Below, piece after piece: positions 49,077-61,863 of a stretch of 64,000 nucleotides of DNA. The DNA comes from Theropithecus gelada. Its lineage: Eukaryota > Chordata > Mammalia > Primates > Cercopithecidae. Location of the stretch: assembly GCF_003255815.1 (NCBI RefSeq), contig NC_037673.1:86599856-86663855 (forward strand), given 5' to 3'. The notes under the pieces were generated by a model. It was given only the letters and a program-made list of their open reading frames with translations. It made no database searches and was not told the DNA's origin. A program made the translations under genes and the position numbers. Within the stretch, counting starts at the first letter, position 1. Each line of letters begins with the position of its first letter.

Positions 49077-49365
49077 GGCTAGGCATTGTGGATCACACCT
49101 GCAATCCCAGTACTTTGAGAGGGCCAGGTGGGCAGATCACTTGAGTCCAGGAGTTCAAGACCAGTTTAGGCAACATAGCGAAACCTTCTCTCTACTAAAA
49201 ATACAAAAATTAGCCAGGCGTGGTGGCACTCTCCTGTAATCCCAGCTACTCGGGAGGCTGAGGCATGAGGTTGCTTGAATCCAGGAGGGGGAGGTTGCAG
49301 TGAGCCGAGATTGCATCACTGCACTCCAACCTGGGTGAAAGAGTGTGACCCTTTCTAGAAGGAAG
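49077..49365 (+). mobile_element. Alu element, plus strand
   Basis: GGCTAGGCATTGTGGATCAC to a short, GGAA-converted tail near 49365. Confidence 0.94.
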
Positions 49366-49386
49366 GAAGGACAACTAAGTCCCAAT

Positions 49387-49697
49387 TCTTTTTCCTTTTC
49401 TTTGAGACAGGGTCTCTCTCTGTCATCCAGGCTGAAGTGCAGTGGTATAATCTCAGCTCACTGCAGCCTCGACCACCTGGACTCATATGATACTCCCACC
49501 TCAGCCTCCTGAGTAGCTGGGACTACAGGTGTGTAGCAGTATACCCAGCTAATTTTTTTTTTTTTTTTTTTTTTTTTGTAGAGGTGGAGTTTTGCCATGT
49601 TGCCCAGGCTGTTCTCTAACTCCTGGACTCAAGCCATCTGCCCACCTTGGCCTCCGAAAGTGCTGCGATTACAGGTGTCAGCCACCGCACCTGGTCT
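49387..49697 (-). mobile_element. Alu element with long internal T run, minus strand
   Basis: CTTTGAGACAGGGTCTC to CACCGCACCTGGTC, with a T run of about 23 at 49554-49577 in the middle A-rich linker. Confidence 0.94.
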
Positions 49698-49863
49698 AAA
49701 TCACAATTCTAAATTCCTGCGAATGGATCTGATTGTTCCAGTTTAAATCCGAATTTCAGTCTCTAATCACCTTTGACAGTGCTAAGTCATTTTGTACAAA
49801 TGGTGATCAGAGGCCCACTGCTGGTACAGTTCAAAAAAACACAACATACAGCAATAAAAAAAA

Positions 49864-50191
49864 AAATGCCAAGAACAGACAGGGCACAATGGCTCACGCC
49901 TGTAATCCCAGCACTTTGGGTGCCTGAAGTGGGAGGATCACTTGAGGTCAGGAGTTTAAGACTAGCCTGGCCAACATGGTGAAGCCCCGTCTTTACTAAT
50001 GATACAAAAATCAACCAGGCATGGTGGCGCACACCTGTAATCCCAGCTACTCAGGAGGCTGAGGCACAGGGATCAATTGAACCTGGGAGGCGGAGGTTGG
50101 GGGCAGTGAGCCAAGACTGTGCCACTGCACTCCAGCCTGGGTAACAGAGTGAAACTGCATCTCAAAAGCAAGCAAACAAATGCCAAGAACA
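49864..50191 (+). mobile_element. Alu element with perfect 14-base target duplication
   Basis: The body runs from 49879 to a degenerate A tail at 50164-50177. AAATGCCAAGAACA is identical at 49864-49877 and 50178-50191. Confidence 0.95.
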
Positions 50192-50332
50192 ATGTTAACA
50201 TTAAAGCCAAGAAAACTTAACTTGCGCAATGAATAATCAGCTACTTTAATGGCAATTTTTTATTGATCTGTTTTCATAGGATGCTGAATGCAATCTCAGT
50301 GAGTTAATTATAGATCCAGATTAATGGATCTT

Positions 50333-50380
50333 TATATATATATATATCTTTATATATCTTTATATATATATATATATTTT
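50333..50380. repeat. (TA)n microsatellite
   Basis: Blocks of TATATATATA separated by TCTT occur over about 48 bases. Confidence 0.93.
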
Positions 50381-50750
50381 ATAAAATGATGTGATGGAAC
50401 TATATCATTGGCTTCAACAGACATATCATAACTATGAGAGATTCCCAAAGACATATCTTGAGACTTGTATCATCTTCTCACTGTGTCTATCCAAATCTTA
50501 TCAATTCAAACTTTTATAACTTTGATTTCTTCCTTTAAATTATTACTTGTTGTCAAGTCCACAGTGCTTCAGGACATGCAATTCATGAAGACCATCATGT
50601 GGATGTCATCCCCTGGAGTTCTACTCCACAGCAGTTCTGTTCATCTGATAGAATGTTTAAATTCTTTTGTAGTTAGTTATGTTTTTTGTGCCTATAACCT
50701 ACTTTTCCAACTACATTGTAAATTTGTAGAGGCCAGGGATCATGCATTCC

Positions 50751-51257
50751 TGTATTAGTTACCTACTGCTGCATAACAAATTCCACCAAGATTTAGCAGC
50801 CTCAAACAACAAACATTTATTATTCACATAATTTCTGAGGGTCAGGAATCCGGGAACGGCTTAGCTGGATCAAACTGTCAGCCAAGGTTGCAACCTCATG
50901 AGAAATCATCCGATGGCTTGACCATGCCTACAAGATCCACTTCCAAGATGGCTCACTCAGATTGCTGTTGGCGGAAGGTCTAAGTTCATACCAATGTGGG
51001 ATTCTCCACAGGGCTACCTGAGCATCGTCACAGTATGTCAGCTGTTTTCCCCGGAGTCAGTGATCAGAGAGAGAGAGAGAGAGGGTGCCTTTTTGTGACT
51101 TAGTCTCCAAAGTTACACACCACAACTTCCACTTTATTCTATTGATTAGAAGCCAGTCATTAAATCCAGCCCTCACTCAAGGGGCAGGAAATTAGACTCC
51201 ACCTCTTAAAGGGAGGAATATAAAAATATTTGTGCATGCAATTTTAGAAGTACCACA
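50751..51257 (-). mobile_element. MLT1-type LTR (ERVL-MaLR), antisense
   Basis: TGTATTAGTTACCTACTGCT, then CAAACATTTATTATTCACA, GGTCAGGAATCCGGGAACGG, CTTCCAAGATGGCTCACTCA and TTCTATTGATTAGAAGCCAG follow the MLT1 LTR order in antisense. A (GA)n block lies at 51065-51083. No internal region follows. Confidence 0.85.
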
Positions 51258-52597
51258 CCATTTTGACAGCATCTTCAGAGTCTACATTTGAGCCAGTACT
51301 CAATTTTTATTTTTGCTCTGACTGATCACGGTGTACAATACTGAGAAAATCCATCCAAGTGAAATATAGGAGCAAATCAAGCTCATATCTCAGAATATTT
51401 GCTTTTGTTTCCAGCTTTCTAGAAAAAGGTTTGACTTACATGTTTATCAATTAATTAACACATTTATCCTTTCCTGTTATAACCATTATTTAGGGGGCCT
51501 TATTATATGTCAGACACTGTTATATAGTAAAGGGACACAAATAAATCTTTGTGTCTCTGCTCTTACTGTACTTTAGAATCACCCTGGAGAAATTTAAAAA
51601 ATAATTTTGCCAGACCCCAGCCCAGAAGATTAAATCAGAATATTTTGGAGAGTAGGGCTTGGAATTGGTATTTTGTACAATTCTCCAGATGGTTCTAATA
51701 TACAGCAAGGGACAAGCTCCACCGAACTAGATAATTTTGGATGTCTTTTCCATGACTTGTTCTCTTCCATAACAGTCTTCTGACATTACAACAGTTATCC
51801 TATGCAAGACTAAGGAGGTCCAGGTGACAGTTCGGGGGGGGCGGGGGAAATGTGTGTTTCTTGATCCTTTGGCACAAGGTGCATGTTTAAATGTTTGGGT
51901 ATATGAAAATTATATTTCCTATTGCTCATTATTTTCCTAGATTGACAGAGGATGCCCTGGATGCCACTTGTATCTCAGAACTAAGATTGTAACTAAATGG
52001 GAGATAGAATTTCTCTCAGCTTGGGTTGGAACAGGAGTTCAAGAGATCAAAGAGGCCTCCTCAGAGATTCACCGAAAGGGAGGACCTGGGATACAAACTT
52101 TCTTGGAGTTTCCTTGCTGAGCTTAAGACTAGATGGTTGCCGTTTCATATAAACATTGCACCCCAGGTAAAGATGGAAGCATCAGCTTCCTCCTCCAGCT
52201 TCCTCCTTTCTTATTTCTCTATTTGTCAAGCTTTACAAAGTCATTTCTCTTTGACTGGCTACTGACAGTCAGAGTTCAGTCAGCTCCTGGGTGGAGCTGA
52301 GTTTAGTGAAAAACAGGGTAACTTGAAAACACCACACCTATAATTGAAGATTTCTGAAGGCCTTTTTATGATCTATCTTTTCTAGTTATTGCCTCTCACC
52401 TATCCAACATCAAACCAGCTGAGTCCACAATCCAGGTAACAGTTGTTCAGGCTTGGCATCAAACAACACTTGGGACTCAGGGCATGACTCTTCAGTGAGA
52501 TTAGTCGAAACCTAAGAGGCATCTCTGGCTATTTTCGAATTACTTCCATTGCAAAAAGTACTGAATTATTTGTTGAATCATGTCATTTTCTTGGAGA
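51258..52597. other. intergenic with a MER5-like fragment
   Basis: 51570-51710 resembles MER5 (TTTAGAATCACCCTGGAGAA, then CCAGATGGTTCTAATATAC). A G8-C-G5 run lies at 51834-51847. Otherwise unique. Confidence 0.5.
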
Positions 52598-52821
52598 AAC
52601 CTCTGCATCCAGAATTCAAGGGATTCTCCTGCCTTAGCCTCCTGAGAAGTTAGGATTACAGGCAGGTGCCAAAACACCCAGCTAATTTTTTTGTATTTTA
52701 GTAGAGACAAAGTTTCACCATGTTTGCCAGGCTGGTCTCAAACTCCTAGTCTCAAGTGATCATCTGCCTGCCTCGGCCTCCCAAGGTGCTGGGATTATTA
52801 GCGTGAGCCACCACACCTGAC
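52598..52821 (-). mobile_element. Alu element, minus strand, 3' part missing
   Basis: Antisense Alu from AACCTCTGCATCCAGAATTC to GAGCCACCACACCTGAC. The T tail and adjacent part are absent. Confidence 0.92.
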
Positions 52822-55032
52822 TCCACTAACTTTCCTAAAAGCTATTTATAATGATCATCTCTGTGTTACAGAAGAGGAAACTGAAACCAAGAAAAAAATA
52901 ACACCATTGCCCAAAAGTCATTTCCACTTCAATCTTTTCCTCTGGCTTCTTTTCTAGCTTTCTTTCTGTTCTACCATCAATTTTTTTTTCTATTTTTTTT
53001 TTCTCGATTGTTCTTTCCCTTTCATTTGCCTCTTTGAGTTTCAGGAATAAGAAATTCATTCTTAGAAGCATAAATGTTGAACACAAGAAAAGACAAGTAA
53101 AACCTGAGTCAACTTGAAGCTGCTGCTCAAAGAGGGGGGAAAAAAATCCAGAACAAAGATTTATTCCTGACCGAAACTACTCTCTTCATAAGTTGGCTGG
53201 CTCACCTGACTGTCAAAACAAGTTTGGGAAGGAGGAAGAAATAGGTTTGCAACAACACTTGCCCCACTGCCCGCCCACTTACTTGAAGAGGAAGTTGGTA
53301 AACTTCACCTTTGGGACTCCAAATGGCCTAGCTGCAATTCAGCTCTAAACATTGTACTATCCTGTGGCCAAGCGCCCCAAGAAATCTGAAGGATTCAGAC
53401 TGGTGAAGTGATAACCATAATAATGCCTTCCATTTGTATAACTCCTTGACAAAGAATGTTTTCATGTGTCATCTCATATACTCACTTATGTCATTCATTA
53501 AAGTATATGGGAGATCTAACATGAAAGTGATGATAGTGTTCCCCTAAATAAGCTCAAGACCTTGATTTTTTTTAAAAAATCATACCTTTCTTGTCTATTT
53601 TGATAGTTTTCTAATGCAGTTTCATGGGGGAAAAATCACAGAGATGACCTGATGGTACAAACTAAAGCTATCTCTGGAGACATCTGCCTGAAGAGTCATG
53701 GGTAGTTTCCTCTTAATATTTGCAAGTTGGCAATATTCCACTGAAGTCTTGGACTCTGTTGGCTGCCTGTAAGACCTCTCCCTCAAATACCCCATAAGTC
53801 TCTACTGCTTTTCTACAGAGCTCATGAATGGGAAAGAGCTTAAAGTTATAAGGACTTGGAAATACTCTTTATAGAAAATCGGGGAAGTGAATCGGAGTAA
53901 TTAACCTAAGGGTTTAACTAATCTTCACAGTTGGTTTGTGACCTATGATTGCATTAGTCTCTTTAGGATTTGTCAAGAGAACTTGCATGAGATTAATATC
54001 CTCCCCTTAATCCCTACTTTTAATAGAGTTTTGTTTAGCCTCATGTTCTCAGCTGCCCTGTGCCCCTGCAAGAAATCCTTCCCAGAGGTCTGTTAGAGAT
54101 GGTTCATCAAATGGAAAGAATGAAATGGTAATCCCTACCAAACACTGAAATTTCTAAATCGAGGCAGAATTTTTATCACTATATGTAAAAAAAAAAAAAA
54201 AAAGTTGGCAAGTCCTCACACCTCCTAGAAGCAACACTCATTTAGAAGGTTGTTTGGTTTCTTTCCAAATGAACAGGTGCTCTACTTTTGCAAATCAGAC
54301 AATTTTAATTAGTCAACATATAAAGCATTCTTCATCTAACTTTACATACATAGGATGAACATTTAATGTGTCATTTAAACCAAGACATTGTGAAGAGCAA
54401 AAGAAGGCATTAAAAACAATCACAACAGGATGACACATGCAAACATGGACTATCCAGGGTAAAACAGGGCGTGTGGCCAACCTGCACATACATCAATACT
54501 TGAAACAGTTCTTCTCTAGTCCTCATGTTTTTTGTTATATTGGAATATGGCAAGGATATTGTTCACTTTCTTTTTTATATGGAGAAGTAAATTTATTCAA
54601 GTTTCTTGAAAAATAATCCTACATTCTAAATCTCCACTAATCTGTTTTGAATCTCATCATGTATTTTATTTCTATGAAACTGAGATGTAGGCTTTCCACA
54701 TAGCTATATTTTTGTGAATCCTCCAGAAGATTATTTAAAAATACCTACAGTTTTTCCCACTATTTCAACATTTATTCAAAGACACTTAGTTTTATTTTGA
54801 ACAACTTCGAAGTTTATTTTGGAATAAAAGTGTCAGTTTTTTCCCCAAAATTCTCTAAGTTTTCATAGAACAATGGATTTACTTTTTAGAAGAATATTGA
54901 GTATCTGAATATATCAACACCTTACTGTTGGTTATCAGATGTCAAAACTGACAATCTCCATCCCCCACCCCATGAGTCAGTTGCCTGCCTAATTTATGAT
55001 AGAGATGTAGAAACATAGACAGAGATAGATAG
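52822..55032. other. intergenic, MIR-like fragment then unique sequence
   Basis: 52835-52925 resembles antisense MIR (GAGGAAACTGAAACCAAG). The rest is unique. A run of 18 A lies at 54187. No gene is supported. Confidence 0.5.
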
Positions 55033-55640
55033 TGCTGGGGCTTAGAACACAATATCCCAAAATATGGCACTTCGGTATGCTGTGTAGTTGGAACTGAAGG
55101 AGACTGGAAGGGCTTCAGAAGCAAGAAGTTCTCTCTGACCGTCTCCAACCCTCCTTTCTCCTTTCCCACTTCACCTCTGAGCAGATCACAGAAACTAGAA
55201 CTCCTCATCCCAAAGCAATTCATAAAACCCGTGTCACTCTTTGCCCTTTTCCCTTTTCTCCTGAAGACCCTCATGTGACAAGTATCCTGCCCTATACCCA
55301 GAGGAAAGAATGCCAAACAGAGGGGCCAAAAAGAATCTGATCAAACAGGACTTCTTAAGTTCCCCTAGTTTATGACCATTAGATCATAACCTTTTTGTCC
55401 AATTACATTTCTACATGCCTGTCCATTCTTCATTGAACCTAAACATAAACGTACTCGGTTTTCCCTGTGCCTTTAGGTCTTGATTTCTGAAGGCTCCCTA
55501 TCACATAAAACTTTAATTAAATACATTTATTATGCTTTTCTTTTGCTAATTTGTCTTCTGTATTGAAGTGTCAGCCATGACCCTAAAAGATATTACCTTC
55601 TCACTTTCTACCCGTACGTTTCTGGCACCCAACATGGAGT
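55033..55640 (+). mobile_element. ERV LTR with primer-binding-site-like 3' edge
   Basis: A candidate start is TGCTGGGGCTTAGAACAC. The 3' part has the LTR words CATTCTTCATTGAACCTAAA and TTAATTAAATACATTTATTA, then TGCTTTTCTTTTGC, and ends before TGGCACCCAACATGGAGT (55623-55640). That 18-mer resembles a lysine-tRNA-type primer site with substitutions. A second, partial copy of the LTR end (TTATGCTTTTCTCTTGTTAA) lies at 55923-55960. Family not assigned. Confidence 0.5.
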
Positions 55641-56639
55641 GGCTGAGGCACTTGACTCACTCCGGAGCCTGCAGTTGAGATCCTGGGACAACTGATAAAA
55701 AGTCAGCAAAAAGGTTTAAAAAAAAAAAAGTCTTTACCAAGGTCGGTATTTCGGGATCTCTGCCTATAGTGCCCGTGGAGGGAAAGTGGAAGGTAAAAAT
55801 TTATCTTTATCCTTTCCTTTCCAACTTCAGATTAGCAGAATAAAGTATTTGTTTGAATTGTAATTTGTGTGTAAATTTGGTTTGGGTGTAGTCATTTGTT
55901 ATTAATCCTTTAAACAAATGTGTTATGCTTTTCTCTTGTTAACTTGACTTCTGTTACAGGGTGTTGGGTATCGACCTTGGAATGGGTGAGGAAGAAGGAC
56001 CTTGTTGTCCCTAATTTCATAGACAGATGATGGATGCATTTTATGGGTCTAATTCAAACACACACAGGAAAAATTGGTTTGAACACTCCAGATTTTAAGA
56101 GAGCTCATTTTGCTCCAGTTTTAATTTAATTATATTTAACATGGTGCTATGTATTTATTTTTCTCCTGCTATACATATATTTGTAAGATCTCTGAAATTC
56201 TTTGGAAGCAGGAGAAGTACAAAAAAAAAATAACCACATACAAGGTTGTGATGGGGGAAAGGAACCAGGGGGTTTAGAACTGAGAAATTCAGAGATTTAA
56301 GCAATGGTCCACTGGGGGCAAAGATGACACCACATTTGCAAGAAACGGAGAGGATGTCCAGCATGTGATCCTCCACTCTGAATTATAAGGTCTTCTTGAT
56401 TTATCTATTTTTCCCCTGTATTTGGGTGCGAATATTACCTTCTCTTTCTGCTGTAGTGTACATGGTTGTTTAAGGTAAGGGCACTAAGGAATTTCTGGAA
56501 TACCTGTTCTTCAATAAAGTCATCAGCCATTTATGAACATTCTGCTCTAACTTGTTGGCATTGGAAAGTCATTCTGGATTTTGAGTGGATAATGACATGA
56601 TACAATATGCCTTAGTAAGATTAACTCATCAGTGAGTAA
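55641..56639. other. intergenic, probable ERV remnant then unique sequence
   Basis: 55641-55960 lies between two LTR-end-like segments and may be a small retroviral remnant. The rest is not recognised. Confidence 0.4.
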
Positions 56640-56835
56640 AATAATAACAGCTAACATTTTATATCATTCTTGCTCTTAATGGGTACGATTTTATATCTCC
56701 TCTATCATTGAATCTTCAAAAGAACCATATGTGAAATAGACACTTTAATTATCTCCATTTTCCAGACAAAGAAATGGGAGCTATTTCTATTGAAATAACT
56801 TGCCAATTTCATATTACTATAAAGAGGTAGCACTA
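56640..56835 (-). mobile_element. MIR-like SINE, antisense
   Basis: AATAATAACAGCTAACATTT, then TTAATTATCTCCATTTTCCA and AACTTGCCAATTTCATATTA follow MIR antisense order. Confidence 0.65.
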
Positions 56836-57121
56836 ACAGTCAAACCCATGCAGTAAAGTTCTAAAGCTTATCTATCTGCTACATGGTCAGGACTACATTG
56901 ACTAGAAGGAGATACTGAAAGCAGGAAAACTATGTAACAGATTATTGCATAATTCAGACATAAGAGGATGAAGCAAGGGGAAAGAAAAGGCAAGGGTGGT
57001 GCTACAAAGGAAGAGACAGTAGGATCGTGAAGTTCTTTGAAGTTGTCAGGTTGTAAAGAGAACAAAGACATATTTAGTTTGATTAATAGGAGTAATGTGG
57101 CTGGTAAAAAACACTGAAGAA

Positions 57122-57461
57122 AGTGAGACTGTTGCCAGGCACAGTGGCTCATGCCTGTAATCCCAGCACTTCGGGAGGCTGAGGTGGGTGGATCTCTTGC
57201 AGTCAGGAGTTCAAGACCAGCCTGGCCAACAAGGTGAAACCCTGTCTCTACTGAAAAAAAAAAAAAAAAAAAGCCTACAAAAATTAGCCTGGTGTGGTGG
57301 TGCATGCCTGTAGTCCCAGCTACTTGGGAGGCTGAGGCAGGAGAATTGCTTGAACCCTAGAGGTGGAGGTTGCAGTGAGCTGAGATCGCACCACTGCACT
57401 CCAACCTAGATGACAGAGCAAGATTCTGTCTCAAAAAAAAAAAAAAAATAGTAAGACTGTT
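57122..57461 (+). mobile_element. Alu element with internal A18 and target-site duplication
   Basis: Full Alu from GCCAGGCACAGTGG to A16. AGTGAGACTGTT (57122-57133) and AGTAAGACTGTT (57450-57461) flank it. The A run at 57255-57272 expands a short A stretch in the body. Confidence 0.95.
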
Positions 57462-58826
57462 GAGTGAGGGAATAACTTCTTGCTGGATATTTGGAATTTA
57501 AAAAAATCTAGAATGAACAAAGAAAGTTGGCATATTAATCTTGTTTACAAAACAAAATGAAACACCCAAATAAATGTTAGCTGTTTCTGCATTATGTTCC
57601 ACTTCACTGAGAGGAAATCACATTGGTAGAATGTACAGGATGTCTCCTCACAAGAATCATTAAAAAAAAAAAAAAAGTATAATTTTGCTGCAGAAATGAA
57701 AGGAACAGACTCCTGAAAACTTAATTTGTTCAAGATCACACACTTTGTGAATAGCCAAATCTTTTCTGTTTCCTTGATAATCTGTAATTATACATCAGAA
57801 TATTCATCACTAATGATGATTTTCAATCCCTTAGGCAAGGAGAGCTCAGAGTGTGAAGAAATATGGAGAGAAGGAATGAATAAACAAACAAATAGATCTA
57901 TGAATGGATAATATGTAAGTTTTAAGAATAAAAAAACCTCCACCTGAAATTCTCTTTTCCTACTTTTCCATTAAGCCACATAGGTTCTTTTGTTCAAAAC
58001 ATTTCTCAAAACTTACCCTTTATTTAAAGAAAAAAAAATCTTTAAATGGAAAATCATTGGTCTCTAGTTCTTTTGGATTTAGGTGTTTTGGGTTTTGTTT
58101 TTGTTTTTTTTTTAAAGCGACCCTTAAAACACACTGATGTGATCTCAAGATATTTCCACTAAGCACCTATATAGGGGTTGGGCATAATCTCTTTCAGGAA
58201 CTACAGCTATTCTAGAGAACTGGGCAGCAACTTTAGATCTTCAGTTTATTTGGAAATCTCTGTTAGGCCATATGTTATGATTCATTGGGCAAACATATCT
58301 TATACACTGCATGAGTCTTTGTATTTGTGCGAATATTGACTTATCCTTTAGCTTTTAAGGCACTGGTTGCAGGAACAGAGATTTCTTTCTGCTAAATGAA
58401 TCTTGACAGGTGAACTTTCCATTGTTTGAAGGCATTTTTATTCCTTCCAGATATACATTAATTTATGTAGTTTATTGACTGGAAGTTATAACTGAATTGC
58501 AAAACGAGAGCAACATGTTCTTTTCCTTTGGACAGATTCATGTCCATCAGAGTACATCATCTGCAACAACAGGTGACCAACCCGCTAGGTAAGTATGAGG
58601 ATTAATACGGCTTGGTCATGTTTATATAATTTTCAAAGCTCTCATTAGAAAAGTGTTATGGTGGCCATAAAAAGTTGGTCTGCATCTACCTATGCTCAGG
58701 CTAAAAATCTGCTTTTATAAACCCAACTTTTTTCTAAAGATATTGAGGAGTGGTAACCAGCTGTTTTCCAAATCAAGTTAACGTGTCCGTAAAACCAGTT
58801 AAAATTATAGCTGATGTTACTAGAAC
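57462..58826. other. intergenic, nothing recognised
   Basis: AT-rich unique DNA with no supported gene. Confidence 0.5.
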
Positions 58827-58996
58827 AGAGATCTTCAAATTTTAGCATGACTCAGAATCACCTGGAGAGCTGGACTCCATCCCTAGAGTTTCTGATTCAG
58901 TAGATCTGGATGGAGCCTGAGAATGGACATTCTAACACATTTCCAGGTGGAAGGGTTTCTCCTGGCCAGGGCATCACACTTTATGAACCACTGCCC
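58827..58996 (+). mobile_element. MER5A (hAT-Charlie) element
   Basis: GATCTTCAAATTTTAGCATG, CAGAATCACCTGGAGAGC, GAGTTTCTGATTCAGTAG and TTTATGAACCACTGCC follow the MER5A consensus end to end. Confidence 0.88.
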
Positions 58997-60123
58997 TAGG
59001 AAGGCACTCTCTTACCGGTGGGACTGCAAGAGCAATAATATCAAAGAGCAATAATATCAAAGAGTAATTGTGGAAACTTCTCTAGACAGATTAAGATGTG
59101 CTCATTTAAAATTAGATCTGGTTTTCTTGTTGTTTTCTTATTGTTTATTTGTTTGGAAGGAAGTTGTGAACTAAAAAACAGAGATTGCTCCTAATACTCC
59201 TGTCTTGATCTAAAGTTACTTGATTAAATTTCTGTCAGTATCTGCATCTGAATCCAGTACCTCTACTCTCACATCCTCTCCCTCAACTAAAACCAAAAAT
59301 AAAACAAAACAAAGCAAATATCTAAACAAAATGCTGTGGTCTCTTACCAGCACTTAAAAAGTTAACAACAGCGCCAAATAGAATTGCTCAAGGCAGTGGA
59401 GGTTAAACCAGCATTTGGAAATGCTGTGAGAACACAGATAGTTTAAACTGTAGAAGAGGCCTGAGGAAATAACAGAGGAAAACTTTCCGTCCAAGGTTCC
59501 AGTTGCCAAGGAGTTTGTGTAGGTTGCCGGAGACCTCACCCCTCCGTGGCTCCTCCGTGACTCACTGTGTCCCTGGGAAGCCTTGGACTCAGCAACCAGC
59601 GAAAACTCAGAAACTGTGCCTTTGATCTTACCAGGATGAAATGCCCCAGAGAGCTTTGGTTTCTAAAACATGGATGTTTTTGATCAAATAGACAGTAGCA
59701 GAGCCTAGACTCCGATTCCTAGAACTCGGCCTGATTATGACCCAGGTGGAAAGGTTGAGATTAGAGAAAACCAAGTAATGGATCCCCCTGGAGGTGCAGG
59801 AGAGAGGGAGGAAGGACTCACATACCCTTAGACCCGGCTCAGATGTTGGGTGGCTTGACGCTTCAAGGTCACTCCTGCTATGTTTCTGAAACCTAGTTCT
59901 GTGTGAATCCCCTTTTTTGAGAGTTGAATCACCTCCTACAGGTAGAAAATGACACACAGATGAAATGGCTTTTGGTTCTGGATTTTTATCCTTAGCCACT
60001 TCACATCTTGCCCTTGCAGGTCTGAATCCAATTCTAACTAGAAGCAAATATGTCCATTTTCCTTTCCTCCACAAAGAAGAATCCCTCATGCCGCAGTGCT
60101 TAATCAAACTTTTAGCTGGTTCA
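58997..60123. other. intergenic; includes a 159-codon minus-strand frame
   Basis: 59500-60120 is less AT-rich than its surroundings and free of repeats I recognise. The minus frame 59628-60107 has no known domain, signal peptide or splice context. Coding status is unsupported. Confidence 0.4.
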
Positions 60124-60285
60124 GATCAGCGCTTCTCACACTTTAATGTATGTACATATAAATAACCTGGGGATCTTGCTAAGAAGCACGGGCTAATTCT
60201 GTAGGTCTACACTGGGGCCTGAAATTCTGCCTTTCTAACCAACTCCCAGGTGATATAGAGACTGCTGCTCTGAGGACCAGGCTTT
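60124..60285 (+). mobile_element. MER5A-like element
   Basis: CAGCGCTTCTCACACTTTAA, then TAACCTGGGGATCTTGC, CTAACCAACTCCCAGGTGAT and GAGGACCAGGCTTTGAG match MER5A in order. Confidence 0.8.
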
Positions 60286-61536
60286 GAGTAGCAAGGGGAT
60301 GAGTTTTCAACTTTGGTTACCCAATAAGGTCACCCTGAGAGGCTGATTGCTGTCTGCTGGTTTTTAAGACTAACACTCAGGTATCCAGAGACTGATCTGG
60401 AGTGGGGCTTCATATTCCTTAAGAACTTCCTCTGTTATTTATGATTACGCAACCAGGATTGAGAAAACAAATCCAAATGAATGTTTTTCAAACTGTAAGT
60501 AGCAATCATTAGTGGATCGGAATGAGAAATAACATTTAAAATATTATTTAAATGAAACAGAATGGAGCAGAACACAGCAGAGCACATTATAATAGTGTAA
60601 GTATTGTTTTGTGAAACTTTTTAGCTATGTACCTATGTGACTATAAAGCTCTCAATGTTTATTACTAAGAATTAGTCAAAAAACTTTGAAAGTCTGTTGC
60701 AACTACTTAACTGTCATTGTAGTACAAAAGGAGGCATAGACAACATGTAAATGAATGGGCATGGCTATGTGAAATTTGTATTTCATATAATTTTTACATG
60801 TCACAAAGTATTTTGTATTGATTGCTTTTCAACAATTTAAAAATGTGAAACCATTCTCAGGTCATGGGCTCTACAGCAAAACAGCAAATTGGCCAGCTTG
60901 GCGCTTGGGACTTGCATAGGTTGTTGACCTCTTACCTAGATTGAGATATATTCTTTGTTTGGAGCCTAAACTTGATTTGATCAGTTCAGTTATAACAAAT
61001 TGCCTCAGGCTTGGTCCCAAATTAGTCTCCTATTATGATTGGCTACTGCAGCCTTTGTATTTTGATTTAAAAAACCTGGATTTAGAGGCCAGGCCTTTTG
61101 TGGTTGTTAGTAATAACAATAATTGTTGCTGTTAAGATAGTATGATACTTGGGGCTTTAAAAATCTATATCAAAATCCTGTATTAAATATGCAAAGTAGT
61201 TTTGGCTAAGAATAACTGAGTAACTGGATGAAATATGTGTGTCTTCCCACCGCTTTATGTAGCAGCATTTCCCTTTGATAATAAAATCTCAACATTTCCA
61301 TTAATAAATTGGCAGTTTATCCTAAAGAATAGATGTTTTAAAAGGTATGCTTTCAAATAAAAAATTGATGACATATAATGATCAAATGCAAGTAAGTTCC
61401 TTACAGGAAAATATGATTCTTTTTTACTATTGAACAGAAAACTGAACAATTTCAATGAAAGCCATGGTTAAAACATGCTTCCCTTTTCTCAGTTACTGGG
61501 CATATTATACATTTTGTAGTAACTTGTTGGAACATT
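60286..61536. other. intergenic, nothing firmly recognised
   Basis: 60480-60660 may be an old repeat (ATGAAACAGAATGGAGCAGA, TTGTTTTGTGAAACTTTTTA), family unknown. Confidence 0.45.
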
Positions 61537-61863
61537 CTTTTTTAAGCTTTTCTTTTTTTTTTTTTTTGAGACGGAGTCTCGCTCTGTCGCCCAGGCTGGA
61601 GTGCAGTGGCGCGATCTCGGCTCACTGCAAGCTCCACCTCCCGGGTTCACGCCATTCTCCCGCCTCAGCCTCCGAGTAGCTGGGACTACAGGCGCCCGCC
61701 ACCACGCCCGGCTAGTTTTTTGTATTTTTAGTAGAGACAGGGTTTCACCATGTTAGCCAGGATGGTCTCGATCTCCTGACCTCGTGATCCACCCGCCTCG
61801 GCCTCCCAAAGTGCTGGGATTACAGGCTTGAGCCACCGCGCCCGGCCCTTTTTTAAGCTTTTC
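61537..61863 (-). mobile_element. well-preserved AluY, minus strand, with perfect 16-base target duplication
   Basis: The body (61553-61847) keeps many CpGs (GAGACGGAGTCTCGC, GGCGCGATCTCGGC, CACCGCGCCCGGCC) and AluY words. CTTTTTTAAGCTTTTC is identical at 61537-61552 and 61848-61863. Confidence 0.96.

Noticed and set aside
51834..51847. G8-C-G5 run as a G-quadruplex
   Set aside because: It has only two G runs and no spacing for four separate triplets, so a stable intramolecular quadruplex is unlikely.
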